Positions 51,817 through 61,198 of a DNA stretch of 64,000 bases are shown piece after piece. The stretch covers positions 1,054,001-1,118,000 of the forward strand of contig OZ254174.1 in the NCBI GenBank assembly GCA_965268555.1, written 5' to 3'. How positions within the stretch are numbered: position 1 is the first letter of the stretch; each line of letters opens with the position of its first letter. Position numbers and translations under genes: made by a program. The notes under the pieces were generated by a model. That model ran no database searches, had not been told where the DNA came from, and saw only the letters and a program-made list of their open reading frames with translations. The stretch is from AAA044-D11 sp965268555. GTDB taxonomy: Bacteria > Actinomycetota > Actinomycetes > Nanopelagicales > Nanopelagicaceae.

Positions 51817-52872
51817 CTATTTAACGATCTGAGCAATCCTACCAATCTCTGCTATTGCCTTACCAAATGCCGTCTCCCGCTTAGCCGGAATAGCCAAGTT
51901 GGTGTTTATCTGCTCATTTGCCGGCAGAATAATAGAGATTTCGCCATTACATATTTTAGTAAATCTATTCGCCAGTGCTCGCCCTTCACGGGTGCTACGG
52001 GATTGATTCAGAATGTAAATAATTGGTAGCTTCCTAAGAAGGACCGGAAACTGCGAGATGAATTGTTCGAGCCTTATCAAACTTAGACCATTCGATTTGC
52101 AGAGATAAATTAGGGTAGTTGTCTCTTCTAAAGTTCGATTAATAAATCCAGCCTGCCAGCGACGATCATTAACTACTTCTTCCAATGGCGGCAGCGGGCC
52201 GATATCGACAACAGAAATTCGAGATTGGTCAGGAATTGAAACTTCTGATGATTTACTAAGTGTTGAAATGTTTACCAGCGAGAGTTTGCTACTGCTCTTG
52301 CTTGCTCGACCCAGTAGGTAATCTAGAGCTGGTGCTCGACTATCTCCATCATAGATATTTACTTCAAATTCTTCTGCTAGATAATTAGCGATGTTTAGCG
52401 CAACGGAACTTCTGCCTGGGGCGCCGACAGTTCCCGTCACCGTGATTACACATGGTGGCTTGACCGCAGTGCGTTGATTTAAAGAGCTAATCAACTGGGC
52501 CTTATCTTCGTGATCTCCGTTATCTCCATGGCTTGCTGAATCGACAATCAGAGGTAACCGCAATTGTCCCCTGATATAGGTCATCAAAATATGTGAGTTA
52601 GTCTCAATATTGTCTAGGCAGATATGTGTAACTTTTGGCGACAAGTACTTATTCAGCAATTCCTGATTGAATTCTGGCAAATCACTTTTATAGATTACAA
52701 CTGTTCGAAGTGCGCTTGTGCGATCATCTAAGAAACTTGTAAGTCCAGACATTTCTATCGCGCGGTAGATGATGCTCCAGCCTTGGCTAAACAAGAGTTG
52801 AGAGACAAAATCCTCACAGTCGGCATCGCTGATGGCAGTAATAACTTGTAATTGTGGGATTTCAGATTGCAC
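51817..52872 (-). CDS. CpaE/MinD-like P-loop protein with degenerate Walker A
   Basis: 351 residues. The N-terminal half resembles a receiver-like or pseudo-receiver region; the C-terminal half is MinD/CpaE-like: VTGTVGAPGRSSVALNIANYL, then EVNIYDGDSRAP and SVVDIGPLPP. The P-loop Lys is replaced by Arg154 (G147-R154), so nucleotide binding may be weak or altered. In Tad/Flp pilus systems CpaE helps localise the secretion complex. It overlaps the preceding SAF-domain gene by 11 bases. No other pilus genes are visible near it. Confidence 0.65.
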   Translation of the reverse strand: MQSEIPQLQVITAISDADCEDFVSQLLFSQGWSIIYRAIEMSGLTSFLDDRTSALRTVVIYKSDLPEFNQELLNKYLSPKVTHICLDNIETNSHILMTYIRGQLRLPLIVDSASHGDNGDHEDKAQLISSLNQRTAVKPPCVITVTGTVGAPGRSSVALNIANYLAEEFEVNIYDGDSRAPALDYLLGRASKSSSKLSLVNISTLSKSSEVSIPDQSRISVVDIGPLPPLEEVVNDRRWQAGFINRTLEETTTLIYLCKSNGLSLIRLEQFISQFPVLLRKLPIIYILNQSRSTREGRALANRFTKICNGEISIILPANEQINTNLAIPAKRETAFGKAIAEIGRIAQIVK

Positions 52873-53491
52873 TTCGGACCACCACTATTCGTGAATCATT
52901 TAACGAAGAAAGAAGATTCATCACATCATATTCTGGAATTTTGAGAACTAGTCCAATCTCTCCTCCCATATCTTTGGATTTCTGGTCAATGCTTTCTACC
53001 GCAATCCCTTCGCTAATCAACTGTGTTTTCCGTGCTTTAGTGGAATTTAAATTAGCTAGTGGCAAATAATAAATATCAACTATTTGCCCTGCTGATAAAT
53101 CACCCGGAAGATCATTTCTAGCGATTTTTAGCGGGACACTTCGCGTTCGTTCACCAACAAAATCTAAGGCGAGTGCCGATGCCGGAATTAATTCACCGAT
53201 TGCAATTTGCCTTGTTGCGAGCTTTTTTTGAATCAGGTTATTGGCAGATAGATACTTGTCGATCGAACCCGGCAAGAAAACTTTGATTGCCCTTATGTTT
53301 GAATTGCTGATTGCATCCCCAGGCATAATTTCGGTATTCGCTGACCATACAGTCACCGATTTGTTAGCTTTACCGGTTATGGCAAATGCGGCGAAAAGCG
53401 AGAGAACTAGCAATCCGATTGCGAAGTATGTCCTGGCTGTGGCTCTGTCAAGTGCAATTTCTTTTAGCTTCATTACATTTAAATTTTTCAT
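52862..53491 (-). CDS. CpaB/SAF-domain membrane protein
   Basis: 209 residues. One membrane span (TYFAIGLLVLSLFAAFAI) is followed by an SAF-like module: NTEIMPGDAISNSNIRAIKVF, QKKLATRQIAIGELI and LPGDLSAGQIVDIY. This matches CpaB/RcpC, a periplasmic protein of Tad/Flp pili. It is upstream of and overlaps the CpaE-like gene, so the two act together. Without the rest of a pilus locus here, the pair may have another role at the envelope. Confidence 0.7.
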   Translation of the reverse strand: MKNLNVMKLKEIALDRATARTYFAIGLLVLSLFAAFAITGKANKSVTVWSANTEIMPGDAISNSNIRAIKVFLPGSIDKYLSANNLIQKKLATRQIAIGELIPASALALDFVGERTRSVPLKIARNDLPGDLSAGQIVDIYYLPLANLNSTKARKTQLISEGIAVESIDQKSKDMGGEIGLVLKIPEYDVMNLLSSLNDSRIVVVRSAI

Positions 53492-53627
53492 GGGCTATGA
53501 ATACGCAATAACGTAAGAAATCGCAGACCTTAATCCACATAAACACATTTAGTAGAACTGATTCACCAAATATTAATTCATCCTTTTGGATGAGGTTTTC
53601 TCGAAGTTACTAGGTGAGAGTGCGGAC

Positions 53628-54170
53628 ATGGAAAATAGCATATTGAAATATCGAGTCTGTAATTACGGGTCTGCTGGGTCTAAAACTCCAATTGACAATG
53701 CAATGTGGTTACATCCAATGCTTGCATTTTATCGCGAGCCAAAGCCAATTGAAGTTCCAATCGTTCCTACAAAACTCTATCTAGTTCCAACACCAGAGTA
53801 TTTTGGTAGAGGTGTTGATGATTTTTCTGATCCAGAATTTCTGCCTAAGCCCTCACCGCTCTCTGATTTACCTGAAATCCAGGAATGGGTAACAAAATTT
53901 GCATTGAGCATTGTCGAAATTTGGGGAGGCAGAAGATCTGCAAATCAGCTCGCCAGGTGGTGTCATAGACAAGTACATCAACAATTATTGGTGAAGACTT
54001 CGATAATGAAAACCTCTCCGAAGATTAGAAAAATCTACATCAGTCAACCAATAGAGGGCGTTGCGGAAACAACGATTACTTTGAGAATTGGTGAACGAGT
54101 GCGTTCTCTAATTCTTCGATTTGAAGGTGTAGATAAGCGTTGGCTATGTACTGAATTAGTTCTGCTCTGA
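53628..54170 (+). CDS. Rv3235-family protein
   Basis: 180 residues from ATG 53628; TTG 53586 would add 14 residues but lacks a better start context. The C-terminal half (WVTKFALSIVEIWGGRRSANQLARWCHRQVHQQL) matches a small actinobacterial family that lies beside secA, called the Rv3235 family. Function unknown. It converges on secA with a 1-base gap. The short ORF before the start (53492-53627) holds no other gene. Confidence 0.75.
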   Translation: MENSILKYRVCNYGSAGSKTPIDNAMWLHPMLAFYREPKPIEVPIVPTKLYLVPTPEYFGRGVDDFSDPEFLPKPSPLSDLPEIQEWVTKFALSIVEIWGGRRSANQLARWCHRQVHQQLLVKTSIMKTSPKIRKIYISQPIEGVAETTITLRIGERVRSLILRFEGVDKRWLCTELVLL

Positions 54171-54171
54171 A

Positions 54172-56847
54172 TTAAGCAGCGCCGTGACAACGCTTGTATT
54201 TGCGGCCAGAGCCACAAGGACAAGGTGCGTTGCGTGATGTTCCACCAGTTGCTACGACAGCGCCATCTTCATCTGCTGCTGAATACCTAAGTTCATTCTG
54301 TGGCTTAGCTGCGGGGCTCAAGCCCTTTGCTTCTACTCCGCCAGAATCTTCTTCAACGCTCACTTCAACGTTAAAGAGGTAGCCAACAAGTTCTTCTTTA
54401 ATTGCATCCATCATCGCTGCGAAAAGGTCGTAGCCCTCTCGTTGGTATTCAACAAGTGGATCGCGTTGCGCCATAGCACGAAGTCCGATTCCCTCTTGTA
54501 GATAATCCATTTCGTAGAGATGCTCACGCCACTTGCGATCTAGAACCGATAGCAGAATCTTGCGTTCTAGCTCGCGAGTAACTGTTGGGGTAAGTGTTTC
54601 TTCGCGCTCTTCGTATGCTCTTTCGACATCTGCAAGAACTCGATCAAGAATAAATCCTTGGTCCATCCCAGAACGTCCGCCTACTTCATTCTCTAAATCT
54701 TGAATGCTAAATGAGATTGGGTAAAGTGCCTTGAGTGCAGTGTGAAGAGTGTCAAGATCCCAGTCTTCGGCAAAACCTTCACTTGTTGCTGCATCAACAT
54801 AGGCAGTGATTGTGTCAACAATGAATGTCTTAACTTGCTCTTGGATATCTGCGCCTTCAAGTACTTCACGCCGCTCGCTATAAACAACTTCACGTTGGCG
54901 ATTCATGACATCGTCATACTTCAAAACATTCTTACGCATTTCAAAGTTAAGTGATTCTACTTGAGTTTGAGCCGACCGAATCGCATTCGAAACCATCTTT
55001 GATTCAATTGGGACATCGTCAGCAATTCCTGCGGCTCCTAGGAATCTTTCAACAATTCCTGAGTTGAATCGACGCATCAAATCATCTTGTAGAGATAGAT
55101 AGAAGCGAGATTCACCTGGATCACCTTGACGACCTGAACGACCGCGAAGCTGATTATCAATACGGCGTGATTCGTGGCGCTCGGTTCCAAGAACGTAAAG
55201 ACCACCAAGTTCAACAACAACTTCGTGTTCCTTAGCAACGGCAGCTTTCTGCTTTGCTAATTCATCGGCCCATGCTGCTTCGTATTCTTCTGGTGTATCG
55301 ACTGGGCTTAGACCGCGACGTTGTAATTCAAAGTCAGCCATAAATTCTGGATTTCCTCCGAGCATGATGTCGGTTCCGCGACCAGCCATATTTGTTGCAA
55401 CTGTTACTGCGCCGACTGTTCCTGCACGCGCAATAATTGCCGCTTCCCGTTCATGTTGCTTAGCATTCAAAACTTCGTGTGGAATTCCACGCTTCTTTAA
55501 TAGTGAGGATAGTTCTTCAGATTTCTCAACTGAAACAGTTCCAACCAAAACTGGCTGGCCCTTCCTGTGATGTTCAGCAATGTCTTCCGCACTTGCGACG
55601 AACTTAGCAAGCTCAGTTTTATAAATTAAATCTGGTTGATCAATACGTTGCATTGGGCGATTAGTTGGGATTGGAATTACACCCAGTTTGTAGATCTGCA
55701 TTAGCTCTGATGCCTCTGTCATTGCAGTTCCAGTCATACCTGAAAGCTTTTCGTAGAGGCGGAAGTAGTTCTGCAATGTGATTGTTGCAAGAGTTTGGTT
55801 CTCATTCTGAATTTCAACTTTTTCTTTAGCTTCTAAAGCCTGGTGCAGACCTTCGTTATAGCGACGACCAGCAAGCATGCGGCCGGTGTGCTCATCAACA
55901 ATTAACAATTCGCCATTCATAACTACATAATCTTTATCGCGTTTGAAAAGCTCTTTAGCGCGAATTCCATTGTTCAAATAGCCAATCATCGGCGTATTTA
56001 CTGATTCATAGAGGTTATCGATACCGAGTAGCTCTTCAACTTTAGTAACGCCAAGTTCAAGAACGCCTACAGTGCGCTTCTTCTCATCAACTTCATAATG
56101 AACATCGCGTTCCAATTTTTGGACGATATTTGCGAATTCGACATACCATTTCGTTGGTTTATCGGCTGGTCCAGAAATAATCAGTGGAGTTCTAGCTTCA
56201 TCAATCAGAATTGAGTCAGCTTCATCGATGATTGCAAAATTGTGTTCGCGCTGAACGCAATCTTCCAGCGTCCAAGACATGTTGTCGCGTAGGTAATCAA
56301 AACCAAATTCATTATTTGTGCCATAAGTAATGTCCGCTGCATATGCTTCACGACGCTCTGCAGGTGACATATTTGAAAGAATTACACCAACTTTTAATCC
56401 AAGGAATCGGTGGATACGACCCATCCATTCGCTATCGCGCTCGGCTAGATAATCGTTAACGGTAACAACGTGCACACCTTTACCGGTAAGCGCATTTAAA
56501 TAAGCAGGAAGTGTCGAGACAAGTGTCTTACCTTCACCAGTGCGCATTTCGGCAACATTGCCGTTGTGGAGTGCGGCCCCGCCCATGATCTGAACGTCAT
56601 AGTGTCGTTGTCCAAGTGTGCGCTTTGCTGCCTCACGAACAGTTGCAAATGCTTCAGGAAGAATATTGTCTAGAGACTTTCCAGCCGCGAGTTGATCTCT
56701 TAATTTATTGGTTTGGTTACGTAAATCTGCATCACTCAAAGCAGAAATTTCTGGTTCAAAGGCTAGAACTTCTTTTGCAATTTTTTCGAGTTGGCGAATA
56801 TGGCGACCTTCTCCAGCACGCAAAATCTTGTCTAGTAGCGGTGACAC
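54172..56847 (-). CDS. secA: Preprotein translocase ATPase SecA
   Basis: 891 residues. Walker A is AEMRTGEGKTLVS, Walker B region EADSILIDEARTPL, and the C-terminal zinc-binding SEC-C motif is APCPCGSGRKYKRCHG. It drives Sec-dependent protein export, the route for the signal-peptide proteins in this window. The start is GTG 56847 with AGAGGAA in front. It lies next to comF and the Rv3235-family gene, as in mycobacteria around secA1. Confidence 0.97.
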   Translation of the reverse strand: MSPLLDKILRAGEGRHIRQLEKIAKEVLAFEPEISALSDADLRNQTNKLRDQLAAGKSLDNILPEAFATVREAAKRTLGQRHYDVQIMGGAALHNGNVAEMRTGEGKTLVSTLPAYLNALTGKGVHVVTVNDYLAERDSEWMGRIHRFLGLKVGVILSNMSPAERREAYAADITYGTNNEFGFDYLRDNMSWTLEDCVQREHNFAIIDEADSILIDEARTPLIISGPADKPTKWYVEFANIVQKLERDVHYEVDEKKRTVGVLELGVTKVEELLGIDNLYESVNTPMIGYLNNGIRAKELFKRDKDYVVMNGELLIVDEHTGRMLAGRRYNEGLHQALEAKEKVEIQNENQTLATITLQNYFRLYEKLSGMTGTAMTEASELMQIYKLGVIPIPTNRPMQRIDQPDLIYKTELAKFVASAEDIAEHHRKGQPVLVGTVSVEKSEELSSLLKKRGIPHEVLNAKQHEREAAIIARAGTVGAVTVATNMAGRGTDIMLGGNPEFMADFELQRRGLSPVDTPEEYEAAWADELAKQKAAVAKEHEVVVELGGLYVLGTERHESRRIDNQLRGRSGRQGDPGESRFYLSLQDDLMRRFNSGIVERFLGAAGIADDVPIESKMVSNAIRSAQTQVESLNFEMRKNVLKYDDVMNRQREVVYSERREVLEGADIQEQVKTFIVDTITAYVDAATSEGFAEDWDLDTLHTALKALYPISFSIQDLENEVGGRSGMDQGFILDRVLADVERAYEEREETLTPTVTRELERKILLSVLDRKWREHLYEMDYLQEGIGLRAMAQRDPLVEYQREGYDLFAAMMDAIKEELVGYLFNVEVSVEEDSGGVEAKGLSPAAKPQNELRYSAADEDGAVVATGGTSRNAPCPCGSGRKYKRCHGAA

Positions 56848-56907
56848 ATTTCCTCTTTCGTCTTAAGGACTTCTCTAAAGGGCCGCGCTAGCGGGCATGG
56901 GCATATC

Positions 56908-57594
56908 TTAATGTGTAAAACCATTGGTCGCGCACGATGCGAGGACCCCTTTAACCGCAATACCAAGGCTAATTAGCGCACTATTTGCCGCTAAAACCGT
57001 GCTCCCAGTGGTCACTAAATCATCAACTAAAAAGAGTGGGAATTTGGAAATATTGCCACCACTTAATCTGTTGTATTCCTCAATGTCTATCTCAAACGCA
57101 CCCCTCATATTTAGCTCTCTTTCATTGATATTTAAGGTTGATTGATCTCTAATCTTCTTGGTGTGGCGCAGGCAGTTTATCAATTCAAATTTTCGATCTG
57201 GATTCAATTTAGCTAATTCTTGAATTAACTGAGAAACATGAGCAAAACCACGAATTCTGTCGGCAGCCTTTCGTGAAGGAATTGGTATTAAGAAAACGGT
57301 CCTTTCACAAGTAGCTAACTCTAAGGCTGAATTCAAATACTCAGCCAACACTCTCCTTGCAAATTTATTGTTATCTTCTTTTGCTGCAAGAATTATGTGG
57401 GAATTAGTCGAATTAAATTCACTGCCAACAAATATCCGCAACAATCCACGATTCACAATACTTCTCTTATTATTTGATGCTCCCAAACAAACTACACAAA
57501 TTCCAAGATTCGAATCTAATTGGTGATTGACTGTAGAACAGAGTAGACATCTCTTCTGGAAAATCAGGGTAGCAAGCTCTGAAAATAAATTCAC
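56908..57594 (-). CDS. ComF-family phosphoribosyltransferase-like protein
   Basis: 228 residues from GTG 57594. The zinc-ribbon CxxC pairs are C16/C19 and C33/C36, and the PRTase motif is FLVDDLVTTGSTV. ComF proteins relate to DNA uptake and may handle single-stranded DNA processing or PRPP-dependent reactions. It stands alone between secA and mtrB; this region in mycobacteria also holds hpf and lpqB, which are missing here. No clear ribosome site precedes the start, so a few residues are uncertain. Confidence 0.85.
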   Translation of the reverse strand: MNLFSELATLIFQKRCLLCSTVNHQLDSNLGICVVCLGASNNKRSIVNRGLLRIFVGSEFNSTNSHIILAAKEDNNKFARRVLAEYLNSALELATCERTVFLIPIPSRKAADRIRGFAHVSQLIQELAKLNPDRKFELINCLRHTKKIRDQSTLNINERELNMRGAFEIDIEEYNRLSGGNISKFPLFLVDDLVTTGSTVLAANSALISLGIAVKGVLASCATNGFTH

Positions 57595-57651
57595 CGAGCA
57601 ATTATTTCTTTAAAATTGCCTTAGTTATAAAGTTGATTACCTCTTGTTAAC

Positions 57652-59178
57652 TTACTCTGGCTGTGCAGAAATTGGTCTTGACTGAATAGATCCACCTGCA
57701 AATTTTGGAATAGTTAATACAAAATGGGCGCCGCTACCGCGTTCGCCCCACACATCGATGTCACCTTGGTGCAATTTTGCATCCTCAAGCGCGATAGAAA
57801 GTCCAAGACCAGTTCCACCAGTCGAACGTGCACGTGAACTATCAGCGCGCCAGAAGCGCTCAAAAAGTAACTTCTTGTCGATGTAGTTAAAGCCAATTCC
57901 ATAATCTCGAACGCCGACTGAAACTTCATTTTCAGTCTCTGCAATTTGAACATCAATATTCTTATCTTCGCGATGGTCAACTGCATTAGCAATTAGATTT
58001 CTTATGATTCGCTTGATACGTCTTGGGTCAACATCAACTAGGACTGGGGCTCCTGGCGCACGAAGATTGATGATCCGATCTTGGCTTGGATGGAGATAGT
58101 CGATAGTTTCTTTTACTAAAGCTGTTAAATCTACCTCTTCTATTTCTAGTACTGCTGCTTGCGCGTCAAATCTACTTACTTCAAGTAAGTCGGTTAGCAG
58201 TGATTCAAAGCGTTCAATCTGGGAGATAAGTAGCTCTGCGCTTCGGCCAACCGTTGGCTCGAAACTTTCGCGGGCTGAAAAAATAACTTGAGATGCCATA
58301 CGAATTGTTGTGAGAGGTGTGCGAAGTTCGTGCGATACGTCAGAAACAAATCGCTGTTGTAGTTTGGATAGATTCTCAAGTCTAGAGATCTGTTGTTGCA
58401 GCGAGACCGCCATTTCGTTGAAGCTATAACCCAAACTTGCGATTTCATCTTCGCCTTGCACATCCATACGCAAATCTAAGTTTCCAGCCGTTAACTCTTC
58501 AGCGACTCTCGCCGCATCTCTAATTGGCGAAATTAAGCGTCGAAGAACAAAGAAGGTGATGAGACCGATTAGGAATGTAAGAGCAATCCCGGTTAGCCAT
58601 AAGTAGTTAAGAATGAGAGACATTGTGCGGTTCTGCTGGGCAAGGCTAAAGAGAACATAGAACTCGTATTTTCCGGCACCTTTGATTGTTAAATCATGAC
58701 CAACCACAATTGCTGGTTCAACTTTTCCATCTACATATTTCAGAGTTGTGCGCTCCCATTGCGTCTTTGTTGACTCTCGGGTCTTCTTTCTAAACTCCTG
58801 TTTTATTGAGGTGGTATCTAAGAAGTTAGAAGTTCCATCAAATCTATACTTATTCTTAGTTTTCGCGAAAGTAAAGATTGCTAATTCTCGGGCCGCACTT
58901 TCAAAAGTTTTTGGTGGCACTGAGAGAATTTCAGTAAAGATGGCTTTTAATTGCGCCTTATCTTGATACTGCGAGAAAGTTAATTGCAACTGGGTATTTC
59001 GCGCAGTTGATTGGGCATCCAAAATAGAAAGTTGGAGTTTTTCATTAAAAATTCCAGATGAAACTTGATTGTAAAGAGCTGATCCAAGTAGCCAGATAAG
59101 AACTGCTGAAAGCGCAACAATGGTGCTAGTTACGCGAAAAACCAGGGATGAGCGCCAAGCTTTAATTGGCGACTTCAT
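57652..59178 (-). CDS. mtrB: Sensor histidine kinase MtrB
   Basis: 508 residues. The N-terminal span (about 15-36) and a second span (188-212) enclose a large extracellular sensor. A HAMP domain (212-265) leads to the HisKA helix with FVSDVSHELRTPL (H283) and the ATPase domain (LIANAVDHRED; GTGLGLSIALED). With MtrA it governs cell-wall and division genes in actinobacteria. It overlaps mtrA by 4 bases. The usual accessory lipoprotein LpqB does not follow. Confidence 0.95.
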   Translation of the reverse strand: MKSPIKAWRSSLVFRVTSTIVALSAVLIWLLGSALYNQVSSGIFNEKLQLSILDAQSTARNTQLQLTFSQYQDKAQLKAIFTEILSVPPKTFESAARELAIFTFAKTKNKYRFDGTSNFLDTTSIKQEFRKKTRESTKTQWERTTLKYVDGKVEPAIVVGHDLTIKGAGKYEFYVLFSLAQQNRTMSLILNYLWLTGIALTFLIGLITFFVLRRLISPIRDAARVAEELTAGNLDLRMDVQGEDEIASLGYSFNEMAVSLQQQISRLENLSKLQQRFVSDVSHELRTPLTTIRMASQVIFSARESFEPTVGRSAELLISQIERFESLLTDLLEVSRFDAQAAVLEIEEVDLTALVKETIDYLHPSQDRIINLRAPGAPVLVDVDPRRIKRIIRNLIANAVDHREDKNIDVQIAETENEVSVGVRDYGIGFNYIDKKLLFERFWRADSSRARSTGGTGLGLSIALEDAKLHQGDIDVWGERGSGAHFVLTIPKFAGGSIQSRPISAQPE

Positions 59179-59861
59179 TGTGAACTTCCAGGAACTCCAG
59201 CCTTATATCCAACGCCTCGAACAGTGAGAATAATTGTTGGGTTTTCCGGATCCTTTTCAACTTTTGAGCGAAGTCTCTGAATATGAACATTTACTAAGCG
59301 AGTATCAGTTGCTGGTCGATAACCCCAGACTTCACTAAGCAAAGCCTCGCGAGTAAATACGCGCCCTGGTTCTTTAGCAAGTGCAACGAGAAGATCGAAT
59401 TCAAGACGAGTGAGCGCGATAACTTCACCATCTCTGATAATTGAATGCTCAATCTGATCAATTTTAATGTTTCCAATTTGTAAGTCAGAACTGACATCGG
59501 CTGTGCTGCGGCGCAATCTAACCTTCATTCGAGCAACCAACTCTGAAGGGTCGAAAGGTTTAACCATGTAGTCATCGGCGCCAGCTTCAAGTCCTGCAAC
59601 AACATCTTGCTTATCGCCCTTTGCGGACAACATAACAATTGGAACCATAGATTTTTCACGAATCAATTTACAAACTTCAACGCCATTTAGTCCTGGAAGC
59701 ATTACATCTAGAAGAATTAAATCTGGATTCTGTGCCACAAAAAGTGGCATAACTTCATCACCTCGTCCAACTAAATCAACTTCATAACCCGCGCCAGTTA
59801 AAACGATGCCCAGCATCTCGGCAAGATCTTGGTCGTCATCGACGACCATGATCAGAGTCAT
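59175..59861 (-). CDS. mtrA: Response regulator MtrA
   Basis: 228 residues of the OmpR/PhoB class. The receiver shows DDD at 8-10 and the phospho-acceptor D52 (LILLDVMLPG); the winged-helix output domain ends TVRGVGYKAGV. MtrA is the essential cell-cycle regulator partner of MtrB. The start overlaps the stop of ahcY by one base (TAATG), so ahcY-mtrA-mtrB is one operon. Confidence 0.96.
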   Translation of the reverse strand: MTLIMVVDDDQDLAEMLGIVLTGAGYEVDLVGRGDEVMPLFVAQNPDLILLDVMLPGLNGVEVCKLIREKSMVPIVMLSAKGDKQDVVAGLEAGADDYMVKPFDPSELVARMKVRLRRSTADVSSDLQIGNIKIDQIEHSIIRDGEVIALTRLEFDLLVALAKEPGRVFTREALLSEVWGYRPATDTRLVNVHIQRLRSKVEKDPENPTIILTVRGVGYKAGVPGSSQ

Positions 59862-61138
59862 TAGCTACCGTGCTCCCAAGAGTTGAGGTAAAGCTCTTGC
59901 GCTGGTGTTAGTTTGTCGATTGTTGAGCCCATGCTCTCTAACTTCAAGCGAGCAACCTCTTTATCAATTTCAGTTGGAACTTCATGTAATCCAGCACCAA
60001 GTCCTTCTGCTGCCTTCAATAAATATTCTGCAGTAAGTGCTTGATCTGAGAATGACATATCCATTACAGATGCTGGGTGACCTTCTGCCGCGCCAAGATT
60101 TACTAAGCGACCTTCAGCAAGAAGAAGAATGCGACGGCCATCAGCCATTACATATTCATCTGTTTGGTGGCGCATCTTGGCATTCTTGCTATTTGCATTT
60201 TGTTCTAGCCAAGCAACGTCGATTTCAATATCAAAGTGACCAGCATTAGAAAGTATTGCGCCATCTTTCATAACTTTGAAGTGCTCTTCGCGGAGCACAT
60301 CGCGGTTACCAGTAACGGTAACGTAGATGTCGCCATACTTTGCAGCCTCTGTCATTGGCATTACGCGATATCCCTGCATCAATGCATCTAACGCCTTAGT
60401 TGGATCAATTTCAGTAACGATTACATCAGCGCCCATACCCTTTGCGCGTTCTGCAACACCCTTGCCGCAATATCCAAATCCTGCGACTACGAAAGTTTTT
60501 CCAGCAACAAGTGAGTTGGTTGAACGGAAGATTGCATCAAGTGTTGATTGACCAGTTCCGAAGCGATTGTCGAACATGTGCTTGGTGTCGGTGTCATTCA
60601 CAGCAATCATTGGAAACTTTAGTGCGCCATCCTTTGTCATCTGGCTAAGACGTATAACTCCGGTTGTTGTCTCTTCACAACCACCGATAATTCCTTCGAT
60701 TAGCTCTTTGCGAGTTGTGTGAAGTGTATTCACAAGGTCGCAACCATCATCGAAAACTAAGTGTGGCTTGATGTCGAGTGAAGCATTGATATGTGAGTAA
60801 TAGCCATCGCGATCAACTGCATTGCGCGCAAAGACGCTAATGCCATATTCATGAACAAGTGCTGCTGCAGTGTCATCTTGAGTTGAAAGTGGGTTTGATG
60901 CACAAAGTGCGAGTTCGGCGCCGCCAGCTTTAAGAGCGCGCATTAGGTTCGCAGTTTCAGTTGTTACGTGCATGCATGCTGAGATACGAATACCTTTAAA
61001 TGGTTGTTCTTTCTCAAAGCGCTCACGAATTTGCGCCAATACGGGCATATTGCGCTCGGCCCATTCGATCTTCTTTTTTCCTTCGGCTGCTAGAGCAGCA
61101 TTAGCAATGTCATGTTTTACGGCAGTTTGAACGTTCAC
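59861..61138 (-). CDS. ahcY: Adenosylhomocysteinase
   Basis: 425 residues, the short form without the roughly 40-residue insertion found in mycobacterial enzymes. NAD binds at VAGFGYCGKGVAERAKG, and DDGCDLVNTLH and VNDTDTKHMFDNRFGTGQS (in part) line the active site. It splits S-adenosylhomocysteine to adenosine and homocysteine. The GTG 61138 start is preceded by AGGAG. The ahcY-mtrA linkage is standard in actinobacteria. No SAH riboswitch is evident upstream. Confidence 0.95.
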   Translation of the reverse strand: MNVQTAVKHDIANAALAAEGKKKIEWAERNMPVLAQIRERFEKEQPFKGIRISACMHVTTETANLMRALKAGGAELALCASNPLSTQDDTAAALVHEYGISVFARNAVDRDGYYSHINASLDIKPHLVFDDGCDLVNTLHTTRKELIEGIIGGCEETTTGVIRLSQMTKDGALKFPMIAVNDTDTKHMFDNRFGTGQSTLDAIFRSTNSLVAGKTFVVAGFGYCGKGVAERAKGMGADVIVTEIDPTKALDALMQGYRVMPMTEAAKYGDIYVTVTGNRDVLREEHFKVMKDGAILSNAGHFDIEIDVAWLEQNANSKNAKMRHQTDEYVMADGRRILLLAEGRLVNLGAAEGHPASVMDMSFSDQALTAEYLLKAAEGLGAGLHEVPTEIDKEVARLKLESMGSTIDKLTPAQELYLNSWEHGS

Positions 61139-61198
61139 GAGTAACTCCTATTAAAGCTTGAATGAGAGGCTTCTCAGATTTATATGTAGGGGCTTAGG

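Noticed and set aside
61159..61173. Possible terminator between ahcY and manB (TGAGA/TCTCA stem)
   Set aside because: The stem is only 5 bp and no T-run follows, so it was not listed as a terminator.
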